The notes under the pieces: model-generated
What the model saw: the letters and a program-made list of their open reading frames with translations, nothing else
What the model was told of the DNA's origin: nothing
Databases searched by the model: none
Part shown: positions 1-6,143 of the stretch, piece by piece
Layout of the letters: each line of letters opens with the position of its first letter
Numbering within the stretch: position 1 is the first letter of the stretch
Program-made: the position numbers and the translations under genes
Origin: JBHGBM01 sp041946965
GTDB lineage: Bacteria; Acidobacteriota; Terriglobia; Bryobacterales; Bryobacteraceae
NCBI GenBank assembly: GCA_041946965.1
Contig: JBHGBM010000121.1
Span: 1 to 11,257 of the forward strand
DNA: 11,257 bases
Reading direction: 5' to 3'

Positions 1-86
1 TCGGCGCGAGCCAGCGCCTTGCGGCCCTTCCAGGTGATCAGGTCCGGATCGCCGGGACCCGCCCCCACCAGGTAAACCGTGCTCAT
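1..86 (-). CDS. cobA: Uroporphyrinogen-III C-methyltransferase (SUMT), N-terminal fragment, cut by window edge
   Basis: Only the first 28 codons are inside the window. The ATG at 86-84 overlaps the hemC stop in an ATGA quartet, and an AAGGGA Shine-Dalgarno-like stretch (90-95) precedes it. The translation begins MSTVYLVGAGPGDPDLIT and continues WKGRKALARA, which is the N-terminal glycine-rich signature of SAM-dependent uroporphyrinogen-III methyltransferases (CobA/SUMT, CysG C-terminal half). Family role: it transfers two methyl groups from SAM to uroporphyrinogen III at C2 and C7, giving precorrin-2 for sirohaem or cobalamin. In hemA-hemC clusters this gene is often fused to hemD (uroporphyrinogen-III synthase). 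That would complete the path from hydroxymethylbilane, but the fusion cannot be seen here. Family call is confident; the CobA versus CobA-HemD distinction is open. Confidence 0.85.
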   Translation of the reverse strand, partial: MSTVYLVGAGPGDPDLITWKGRKALARA

Positions 87-949
87 GAATCCCTTGTGAG
101 CCGCGCCGCGAGCTCGCGGCCGGCCGCTTCGGCGTCCGCGGCGGATCCGCTGACTTCCGCGCGCACCACGCGCGAGCCATCGGGCGACGCCACCATGCCG
201 AGCACCCGCAGCCGGTCTCCTTCCAGCCGCGCGTAGGCCCCCATGGGCAACTGGCAGCCGCCGCCGAGCGCCTCCAGCATGGCGCGTTCCGCCGCGACCG
301 CCGCCCGCGTCGGCGCGTGATCGAGGAACGCCACCAGGCGGCGCCCGTCCTCCCGCGTTTCGATTCCCAGCGCGCCCTGGCCCACGGCGGGACACATGAT
401 TTCGGGGTCCAGGACCTCCGCCACCCGGTCCGTCCAGCCCATTCGCTTCAGGCCCGCCAGCGCCAGCACGATGGCCCCGTACTGCCCCTCGGCCAGCTTC
501 CGCAGGCGCGTATCCAGGTTGCCGCGCAGCGAATCGATCACCAGGTCGGGACGCACCGCGCGCAGTTGCGCCGCGCGCCGCGGCGAACTGGTGCCCACGC
601 GCGCCCCGCGCGGCAGGTCGGCCAGCTTCATTCCGAGAATGGCGTCGCGCGCATCTTCGCGCACGGGCGTGGCGGCCAGCACCAGCCCCGGCGGCAGAGC
701 GGTGGGCAGGTCCTTGAGGCTGTGTACGGCCACGTCGCCGCGCCCGTCCAGCAGCGCCTCCTCGATTTCCTTCGTGAACAGGCCCTTGCCGCCGATCTGC
801 GGCAGGGGCGCGTCGGTGATCCTGTCGCCCGTGGTCTTGACGATCTCGATGCGGCTGCCGGGCAATTGCCCGCTGATCCAGCGCGCCTGCCAAAGCGCGA
901 GCTGCGAGCCGCGCGAGACAATGACCGGCGGCCCCCCGTTACGGCTCAT
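83..949 (-). CDS. hemC: Hydroxymethylbilane synthase (porphobilinogen deaminase)
   Basis: A 288-residue cytosolic enzyme that condenses four porphobilinogen molecules into the linear tetrapyrrole hydroxymethylbilane, the step after HemB in haem and sirohaem synthesis. Visible family signatures: N-terminal VSRGSQLALWQA (11-22), GGKGLFTKEIEEALL (53-67), DVAVHSLKDLPT (72-83) carrying the catalytic Asp80, the arginine-rich GTSSPRRAAQL (119-129) and SLRGNLDTRLRKL (140-152) that bind substrate carboxylates, and GGGCQLPMGAY (229-239), whose Cys232 is the attachment site of the dipyrromethane cofactor. Length is normal for the family. The ATG at 949 lies inside the end of hemA (11-bp overlap) with no strong ribosome binding site, suggesting translational coupling. 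The stop overlaps the SUMT start by 4 bp. No active-site residue appears missing. Confidence 0.97.
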   Translation of the reverse strand: MSRNGGPPVIVSRGSQLALWQARWISGQLPGSRIEIVKTTGDRITDAPLPQIGGKGLFTKEIEEALLDGRGDVAVHSLKDLPTALPPGLVLAATPVREDARDAILGMKLADLPRGARVGTSSPRRAAQLRAVRPDLVIDSLRGNLDTRLRKLAEGQYGAIVLALAGLKRMGWTDRVAEVLDPEIMCPAVGQGALGIETREDGRRLVAFLDHAPTRAAVAAERAMLEALGGGCQLPMGAYARLEGDRLRVLGMVASPDGSRVVRAEVSGSAADAEAAGRELAARLTRDS

Positions 950-2189
950 GCAGGTGAAAAACCTTTCGGATAGTCTGGATGACGTGCGCGCCGTCCGGGC
1001 GGCCCGCCTCCGCGCGCAGGGTCGTGATCGGCCCGTGCGCGATCTTGTTGATGATGCCCCGGGTGAGCGCCTCCCAGGCCTCTTCCTGCTCCGGCGTGAG
1101 CGGCCCGTACTTCCGGCGCATGCGTTCGATCTCCGCCGTGCGGATCTGCTCGAGCTGGTCCTGCAAGCCGACGATGGTGGGTGTCACTTCCTGAAGCTTG
1201 AGGCGCGCCATGGTGCGCTCCACCTCCTGCCTCACGATTTCCTCGGCGTGCTCGGCCTCCTTCAGGCGCTCGCGCAGGTTCGCCGCCACAACCTCCTGCA
1301 AATCGTCGATGTCGTAGAGAAACACGCTTTCGATGTCGTTGACGGCGGGCTCGATGTTGCGCGGCACCGCGATGTCGATCAGGAACACCGGGCGGTGGCG
1401 GCGGGCCGCCATGACCCGCTCCATCTCGGGCTTGCGCAGGATGTATTCGGAGGCGGCGGTGGAGGCGATCAGGATATCCACCTCCGGGAGCATGGCCGGA
1501 AAGCGCGTCCATTCCACCGGCGTGCCCTGGAACATGCGGGCCATTTCCACCGCGCGTTCGTGCGTCCGGTTGGTGACGAACACGTGGGAGGCGCCGCAGC
1601 GCCGCAGGTGGCGCGCCGCCAGTTCGGACATCTTGCCCGCGCCCGCGATCATGATCTTACGCTGCGCCAGCGTGCCGAAGATCTTGCGCGCCAGCTCCAC
1701 CGCGGCGAAACTCACCGAAACCGCCATCTGCCCGATGCCGGTCTCCGTGCGCACCCGCTTGGCCACGGTGAAAGACCGTGAGATCAGCCCGTCCAGCCAG
1801 CCGCACAGCGCGCCCGCGCTGCGCGCCGCCGAGTAGGCGTTCTTCAACTGTCCCAGGATCTGCGGCTCGCCGACGATCATGGAATCCAGGCTGGCGGCCA
1901 CGCGGAACAGGTGATGGATGGCGTCGCGGCCTTCGTGCCGGTACAGGTACGGCTCAAGGGCGGGCAGGCCGATGAACCCATCGACCACCGCGCGCGGGTC
2001 GCAGGTGTCCTCGGCCGCCACCACTATCTCCACGCGGTTGCAGGTGGAGAGGATTAGGGCCTCGGTCACCCCGTCGCTGCTCTTGAGGGTGCGCAGGGCT
2101 TCACCGAGCCGCGCCTCAGGCACGGCCAGGCGTTCGCGCACCTCCACCGGGGCGGTCCTATGGCTCACACCTGTGACGAGGAGCTTCAT
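939..2189 (-). CDS. hemA: Glutamyl-tRNA reductase
   Basis: A 416-residue NADPH-dependent reductase that converts glutamyl-tRNA(Glu) to glutamate-1-semialdehyde, the first committed step of C5-pathway tetrapyrrole synthesis. Layout: N-terminal catalytic domain with VTGVSHRTAPVEVRE (5-19) and ILSTCNRVEI (46-55) containing the nucleophile Cys50, then LFRVAASLDSMIVGEPQILGQ (94-114) in the substrate pocket; a Rossmann NADPH domain with IMIAGAGKMSELAARHL (179-195); and a long helical C-terminal dimerisation region. The start ATG overlaps the upstream CcsA/HemX stop in an ATGA quartet, with no independent Shine-Dalgarno, so translation is probably coupled. The next gene, hemC, starts within its last codons. 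The paired lysines near the N-terminus known from heme-regulated enterobacterial HemA turnover are not evident, so such control cannot be claimed. Complete and normal in length. Confidence 0.97.
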   Translation of the reverse strand: MKLLVTGVSHRTAPVEVRERLAVPEARLGEALRTLKSSDGVTEALILSTCNRVEIVVAAEDTCDPRAVVDGFIGLPALEPYLYRHEGRDAIHHLFRVAASLDSMIVGEPQILGQLKNAYSAARSAGALCGWLDGLISRSFTVAKRVRTETGIGQMAVSVSFAAVELARKIFGTLAQRKIMIAGAGKMSELAARHLRRCGASHVFVTNRTHERAVEMARMFQGTPVEWTRFPAMLPEVDILIASTAASEYILRKPEMERVMAARRHRPVFLIDIAVPRNIEPAVNDIESVFLYDIDDLQEVVAANLRERLKEAEHAEEIVRQEVERTMARLKLQEVTPTIVGLQDQLEQIRTAEIERMRRKYGPLTPEQEEAWEALTRGIINKIAHGPITTLRAEAGRPDGAHVIQTIRKVFHLHEP

Positions 2190-3007
2190 CGGTGCAACAG
2201 CATCGCCCCCAATCGCGCGTGCGCCGCCCAGGTGAGCGCCGAGCAGAACAGCGCGAGCACCGCCAACACCGCGGCTTTACGCCCGCGCCATCCCGCCGCC
2301 ACGCGGAAGAACACCATGGCCAGGTAAAGGCCCCAGGTCAAGAACGAGATCACGATGCGCGGTTCGCTCACCCAGCGCGTCTTCCATTCGATGAACGCCC
2401 AGGTCACGCCCGCCACCACGGCCACCGTCATCAGGACAAACCCGAGCGCCATGGATTTCGAAATCAGGTCGTCAAGGGTGCCGAGCGGCGGCAGGCGGTA
2501 GTAGAATGGGCGCGGCTTCTTGGATTTCAACTCCCGCTCCTGCACCAGGTACAGCAGCGCCGCCACCGCGGTGAACATCAGCGCGGCATACCCCAACAGG
2601 ACCAGCACGATGTGCAGGCTGAGCCAGGCGTTGCGCACCACCGGGCTGGTCCAGGCGCTCACCGGGTTCCCCAGCGTCGCCACCATGGACATCATGAACA
2701 CCACGGGAAAGATGAAAACGCCCAGCGATTCCAGCCGGTAGCGCCAGTGTACGAAAAGAAACAGAACCGCCATCAGAAACGCGCACATGGAAAGCGTTTC
2801 GTACACGTTGGCTATGGGACAGCGGCCCGCCGCAATGCCGTCCTCCACAATCGCGACGAAGTGCAACACCGCGCCCGCCGCAAACGCCATGAGCGCCGGC
2901 CGGAACAGGTGCTCACGCTTGCGCAACAGAGTCAGAAGGGCGTGCAGGAGGCCAAGCGAATACAGCGCAGCAGCCACCCTCAGCCAGATGACGCTCATCT
3001 CGGCCAT
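2186..3007 (-). CDS. CcsA/HemX-family integral membrane cytochrome c assembly protein
   Basis: A 273-residue polytopic inner-membrane protein with about eight hydrophobic segments. Family features: NVYETLSM (67-74), the paired segment NAWLSLHIVLVLLGYAA (126-142) with His132, and a C-terminal stretch GVTWAFIEWKTRW...EPR...FLTWGLYL (200-229) that aligns with the CcsA WWD/tryptophan-rich region. Canonical CcsA has WGxxWxWDPKE; here the motif is degenerate (Lys instead of Gly after the first Trp, Glu-Pro-Arg instead of Asp-Pro-Lys). That fits the HemX/YpjD branch found beside hemA better than true haem-lyase CcsA. HemX proteins are linked to HemA abundance or haem handling in some bacteria; the exact role here is unproven. 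First gene of the haem operon; its stop overlaps the hemA start. The ATG at 3007 has no Shine-Dalgarno; a second in-frame ATG at 2998 is possible. Confidence 0.88.
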   Translation of the reverse strand: MAEMSVIWLRVAAALYSLGLLHALLTLLRKREHLFRPALMAFAAGAVLHFVAIVEDGIAAGRCPIANVYETLSMCAFLMAVLFLFVHWRYRLESLGVFIFPVVFMMSMVATLGNPVSAWTSPVVRNAWLSLHIVLVLLGYAALMFTAVAALLYLVQERELKSKKPRPFYYRLPPLGTLDDLISKSMALGFVLMTVAVVAGVTWAFIEWKTRWVSEPRIVISFLTWGLYLAMVFFRVAAGWRGRKAAVLAVLALFCSALTWAAHARLGAMLLHR

Positions 3008-3023
3008 GGTGGGTAGAAGTACC

Positions 3024-3032
3024 AGTATACCA
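3024..3032 (-). promoter_or_regulatory. Extended -10 promoter element for the haem operon
   Basis: On the minus strand the sequence reads TGG-TATACT (3032 to 3024), a TGn-extended -10 with five of six consensus bases. No good -35 hexamer is seen at 16-18 bp upstream, as is common for extended -10 promoters. Transcription would start near 3017, leaving a leader of only about 10 nt before the ATG at 3007 (about 19 nt for the alternative ATG at 2998). That agrees with the absence of a Shine-Dalgarno sequence. Position-based inference only. Confidence 0.5.
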
Positions 3033-3071
3033 GCCGGCCGCGCGAAACCGCTCCGCGTGCATGGGCGCAGC

Positions 3072-3101
3072 CACGGATGGACACGGATTCACACGGATTG
3101 A
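3072..3101. repeat. Threefold 10-bp tandem repeat (CACGGATNNA)
   Basis: Three consecutive decamers, CACGGATGGA, CACGGATTCA and CACGGATTGA, sit between the haem operon promoter and the unknown gene at 3244. They share CACGGAT and the last A and vary at two positions. Sequences of this CACGGATT-type decamer periodicity occur between genes in several environmental phyla; that is from general familiarity, not a search. The function is unknown. They could be protein-binding sites or the remnant of a small dispersed repeat. Confidence 0.6.
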
Positions 3102-3243
3102 AGAACCAGGAAATTCCTGTCGAGCTTCGGGCCGTTCAGAAGGACGCGCACGGCCTGACGCCCGAACAGATCCGCCCGCGCCCCATGGATGCGATCGCCG
3201 GCAGAATCGGCGTGGTAGCATCAATCCGGAGAATAAGGGAAAG

Positions 3244-4239
3244 ATGACCCAAGCCTGCCGGTCGTGGTGGCGCAATTGCGCCATCGAAGCCGATTCGGAG
3301 GTTCTGGAGATTGATCAACTCGAGGACGAAATCGCTCCCCTCGCTTCCGATGTGGCCAGGATCCGGGAGCTCATCTCGAGTCTCGAACTGTGTCACCACA
3401 AGGCCGCGCGCTGGGTCCACAATATCATTGAGGCCATCGGCCTGGGAGAAACCAGCAAGGGGCTGGGCACGCGCCCGCCGGGCCAACTTCATCCCGCTGA
3501 AGAAGTGTGGCAGGCTGCCTGCGCCGGACTCTCGGCCTGGTGCGCGGGATGTCCGGCTGCATCGCTTCAGCTTTCCGTAGGCGGAATTCCAACCTCCCGG
3601 CTGCTGGCCGGCCTCGGACAGCGCTCTCCGTTGAAAGAGTGGCAAGTCTACAGAGTCATAGACAAGATCCGCAGCCTGCTCCCCTGGCTGCCGTCGTCCA
3701 AAAACCCCGCCGCGCAATACGTCTGGATCCTCCTTGGCGGAGGAGAGTACGAACTGCTCTATCGTAGCCGGTGCCCCGAACACTACCGGGAACACGAAGA
3801 TTTCTGGGCGGCCACGGCTCGAACCCTCATCTGCGACGCTGCAAACGGCGAGAGCGCGACGCTTTCGTTGGGCTTGGCCATCGACATGCTTTGGCCATGC
3901 CACTGGAGGTTTGTGGAGAACCTTCAAATCGTTCTGGACGCAATCGGCGGGAGACTCAAGCCGGAGAAGCCGTTCGCCGCGTGCGGCAGGAACATAGGAT
4001 TGTCGCCCATTCGCGACCGGATGAGAGTGGTTTCTGCAACCTTAAGGGCCTTTTGTGGCCGCACCGGGGCGGGCGGCGAAGCGGACCCGCAAATACTGGT
4101 CCTGCTCGGACAACCTACCGCGGCGAGAAAGTGGTTGGCCGCCTCGTTGGATAAGACCCTCCGGCTGCAAATGGATCCGCCGGCCGGCGTGCGGGCGATA
4201 TCTGCTTTGACCGGACCCGATTGGGTCAGGCAGGTCTGA
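3244..4239 (+). CDS. Unrecognised Trp/Cys-rich protein
   Basis: A 331-residue protein I cannot assign to a family. The ATG at 3244 is preferred because a purine-rich GGAGAATAAGGGAAAG stretch (3228-3243) precedes it. The frame stays open upstream to an ATG at 3061 (392 aa), but that extension covers the tandem repeat and looks non-coding. Residues about 18-50 are acidic and leucine-rich and may form a helix or short coiled coil. There are 13 Trp (about 4%) and 11 Cys, including a CAGC pair (100-103), plus a double His (51-52). No signal peptide or membrane segment is evident, so the protein is probably cytoplasmic. Several sampled lines have lower GC (about 53-65%) than the flanking genes (about 65-73%), compatible with later acquisition. 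It could be an accessory or mobile-element cargo gene. Existence as a gene is likely but not certain. Confidence 0.6.
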   Translation: MTQACRSWWRNCAIEADSEVLEIDQLEDEIAPLASDVARIRELISSLELCHHKAARWVHNIIEAIGLGETSKGLGTRPPGQLHPAEEVWQAACAGLSAWCAGCPAASLQLSVGGIPTSRLLAGLGQRSPLKEWQVYRVIDKIRSLLPWLPSSKNPAAQYVWILLGGGEYELLYRSRCPEHYREHEDFWAATARTLICDAANGESATLSLGLAIDMLWPCHWRFVENLQIVLDAIGGRLKPEKPFAACGRNIGLSPIRDRMRVVSATLRAFCGRTGAGGEADPQILVLLGQPTAARKWLAASLDKTLRLQMDPPAGVRAISALTGPDWVRQV

Positions 4240-4261
4240 AGCGTTCGAGCGCCGGATGGCC

Positions 4262-4284
4262 GGTCCCGTTCTGCAAACGGGACC
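4262..4284 (+). terminator. Perfect 9-bp hairpin, possible terminator or leader structure
   Basis: GGTCCCGTT (4262-4270) pairs perfectly with AACGGGACC (4276-4284) around the 5-nt loop CTGCA. It begins 23 bp after the stop of the unknown gene and ends 40 bp before the next start codon. No run of T follows it, so it is not a classic intrinsic terminator. It may be a Rho-context 3' stabilising hairpin or a protein-binding operator, since it also lies where a -35 region would sit for the next gene. Confidence 0.4.
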
Positions 4285-4299
4285 TCACGGCAGGTACGG

Positions 4300-4305
4300 T
4301 ACAAT
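4300..4305 (+). promoter_or_regulatory. Possible -10 element for the VWFA gene
   Basis: TACAAT matches the bacterial -10 consensus at five of six positions, 20 bp before the GTG start and 9 bp before the AGGAG ribosome binding site (4314-4318). Transcription would begin near 4312, giving a leader of about 13 nt. The -35 region (about 4277-4282) is not consensus and falls inside the hairpin. Weak call. Confidence 0.3.
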
Positions 4306-4324
4306 AAAGCTTCAGGAGCCTGCC

Positions 4325-5353
4325 GTGCGGTTCTGGTCTTTTGTTTACTCGCGGAAAACCCTTTTCGTCGGCGCCGCCGCACTGGTGCTGCTCTCCCTGG
4401 CCGCGCTGGCCCAGCAGGCCATCAAGATCTCGGTCAACGAAGTGATCGTGCCGGTGACGGTCACCGACGAGAAGAACCGCTTCGTCTCCAACCTCGAGGC
4501 CCGGGACTTCAAGATCTACGACCAGGGCAAGGAGCAGCGCATCGAGTTTTTCAGCCGCGACCACAACCAGCCCGTCGTGGTGGGTTTCCTGCTGGACCTC
4601 AGCTCCGCCAGCCGTCTGCATTGGAAGACCTTCCAGGAAGCCTCCATGGAGCTGGTTTGGGCGCTGCTTCCCGGCGATCCGAAGTATACCGGGTACCTGA
4701 TCACCTACAGCACGGACGCCGAGGTGGCCGTCAACACCACCCGGGACGCGGACAAGATCACCGAACGCATTCGCAAGCTGAAGCCGGGCGGCGGGGCGGC
4801 GCTCTACGACGCCATCTACATGGCTTGCACCACCCGCGAGCTGGTGAAGGGCGAGCCCTACGAGCCGCGGCGCGTCATCATCGTGATCGGCGACGGGCAC
4901 GATAACGCCAGCAAGAAGAGCCTGCCGGAGGTTGTCGAGCTGGCCCAGCGCAACCTCGTCACTATCTACGGCATGAGCACCGTGGCGTACGGCTTCAGCA
5001 GCGAGGGCGAAAGCGCGCTGCAACAGCTCGCCGAGGCCACCGGCGGCAGCGTCGAATATCCCCTGCAAGGTCTCTATAAGGACGTTTCTGGATATCTCTC
5101 CACGCCCTCCGACGAGGGCAACTACGCGCTCAAGGTGGGCACCGGCGGCTACGCCTCGCAGATCGCGCAAGGCATCATCCGCGCAGTGGGACACATCTAC
5201 GGCGACGTGACCACGCAGTACATCCTGCGGTACGTCCCCGATATCGGCCCCGGCACCGACGGCAAGCAGTTCCGCAGCATCAAGGTCGCCGTGGACCTGC
5301 CCAACATACGGATACGGCACCGCAAAGGCTACTATCCTTTTGCCCCTCAATAA
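4325..5353 (+). CDS. Secreted VWFA-domain protein, Acidobacteria-type, with degenerate MIDAS
   Basis: A 342-residue protein. The GTG at 4325 is chosen because AGGAG (4314-4318) lies 6 nt upstream and it yields a clean signal peptide (basic start, hydrophobic core about 13-28, cleavage near ALAQQ). An in-frame ATG at 4256 would run through the hairpin and spoil this. After a short beta segment (VNEVIVPVTVTDEKNRFVSNL, about 37-57) with DFKIYDQGKEQRIEFF typical of the acidobacterial VWFA-related family, a von Willebrand A fold spans about 84-300. The family's usual DxSxS metal motif reads DLSSAS (91-96), with Ala at the last required Ser. The usual GGTALYD Thr is Ala158. Asp190 (GDGHDN) is kept. 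The C-terminus (YILRYVPD...FRSIKV...RHRKGYY) is family-typical. It probably acts as a binding or scaffold protein outside the cytoplasmic membrane; substrate unknown. The next gene starts 19 bp downstream. Confidence 0.87.
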   Translation: MRFWSFVYSRKTLFVGAAALVLLSLAALAQQAIKISVNEVIVPVTVTDEKNRFVSNLEARDFKIYDQGKEQRIEFFSRDHNQPVVVGFLLDLSSASRLHWKTFQEASMELVWALLPGDPKYTGYLITYSTDAEVAVNTTRDADKITERIRKLKPGGGAALYDAIYMACTTRELVKGEPYEPRRVIIVIGDGHDNASKKSLPEVVELAQRNLVTIYGMSTVAYGFSSEGESALQQLAEATGGSVEYPLQGLYKDVSGYLSTPSDEGNYALKVGTGGYASQIAQGIIRAVGHIYGDVTTQYILRYVPDIGPGTDGKQFRSIKVAVDLPNIRIRHRKGYYPFAPQ

Positions 5354-5364
5354 CCGATAAGATA

Positions 5365-5370
5365 GGGAGG
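5365..5370 (+). promoter_or_regulatory. Strong ribosome binding site of the S24 gene
   Basis: GGGAGG lies only 2 nt before the ATG at 5373, in the 19-bp gap after the VWFA gene. It is a near-perfect anti-SD match that fixes the start despite tight spacing. Confidence 0.65.
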
Positions 5371-5372
5371 AA

Positions 5373-6143
5373 ATGGCGGCCGTCTCCATCGACGCGCGCA
5401 AACGCGGCGAGTATGCCGTGTTGCAGGGCAACGGCCGGAATATCGGTGTGTTGCTGCTCGACCCCTCCACGGACCGCCTCTGGGTGCGCGTGAGGGAGGA
5501 CTGGCGCGAGCAGGACGACGAAGACGTTTTTCCCCTCCTCGAACAGGATCTGGCCTCCAAGGCCGCCGAAATGGGCGGCCAGGCGCTGCTCGCGTCGCTC
5601 GAAGACACCCTCTCCAACGCCCTGCGGATCACTGCCCGCGCCCGCGTCGCGGTGGACGCCTTCATACGGCAGCTCGACCTTCTCTTCGCGGAGCACGTGG
5701 CCCCGCTCCCGGTGGCGCCTTTCCACTCCCATCTGCCGCTCTACAGCCTGCGCGCCGCGGCTGGCAATTTCGGCGCGGAGATGCCGGCCGAAGCCGAGGG
5801 CTGGGTGCGCGTGCCCATGCGGCTCCAGAAGGATATGTTCGTGGCCCGCGTCGAGGGCCGCTCCATGGAACCCCGCATTCCGGACGGCAGCCTCAACGTC
5901 TTCCGCTACGGCGTGGCCGGCTCGCGGCAGGGCCGCATCGTGCTGGCGGAGTTGCCCGGCGCCTTCGATGAGACCGCCCGCTACACCGTCAAACGCTATG
6001 CCAGCCGCAAGCGCGCGCTGGGCGAAGACCAGTGGGAGCACGAGGCCGTACGGCTCGAGCCGCTCAATCCCGAATTCGAACCCATCGATCTGGAACCCGG
6101 GTGCGTGATGGTGATCGCCGAGTGGCTACGCACGCTCGAGTAG
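5373..6143 (+). CDS. S24-family (LexA/UmuD-type) peptidase-domain protein with novel N-terminal domain
   Basis: A 256-residue soluble protein. The C-terminal half (about 120-256) is an S24/S26-type Ser-Lys protease fold: VEGRSMEPRIPDGSL (160-174) supplies the nucleophile Ser164, and YTVKRY (204-209) supplies the general-base Lys207. A possible self-cleavage site Ala130-Gly131 (LRAAAGNFG) lies 33 residues before the Ser, close to the LexA spacing (Ala84-Gly85 to Ser119). The N-terminal about 115 residues contain GRNIGVLLLDPSTDRLWVRV (21-40) and a helical stretch with LLASLEDTLSNALRI (72-86). I see no helix-turn-helix there, so it is not a classical LexA or phage repressor. It could be a damage-responsive switch acting through protein contacts, or an inactive relative. 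The stop overlaps the mutY start region by about 22 bp, so the two are probably coexpressed. Confidence 0.85.
   Translation: MAAVSIDARKRGEYAVLQGNGRNIGVLLLDPSTDRLWVRVREDWREQDDEDVFPLLEQDLASKAAEMGGQALLASLEDTLSNALRITARARVAVDAFIRQLDLLFAEHVAPLPVAPFHSHLPLYSLRAAAGNFGAEMPAEAEGWVRVPMRLQKDMFVARVEGRSMEPRIPDGSLNVFRYGVAGSRQGRIVLAELPGAFDETARYTVKRYASRKRALGEDQWEHEAVRLEPLNPEFEPIDLEPGCVMVIAEWLRTLE

Noticed and set aside
396..1781. 461-codon open frame on the plus strand opposite hemC and hemA
   Set aside because: Antisense to two unambiguous genes; the product is Arg/His/Ala-rich with no family motif, as expected from GC-rich codon bias.
3061..3243. ATG at 3061 as start of the unknown gene
   Set aside because: The extra 61 codons cover the tandem repeat and an Arg/Pro-rich, low-quality translation; the purine-rich site before 3244 is better placed.
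4226..5665. 479-codon open frame on the minus strand opposite the VWFA and S24 genes
   Set aside because: Spans two genes with clear family motifs on the other strand; composition is a mirror of their codon use.
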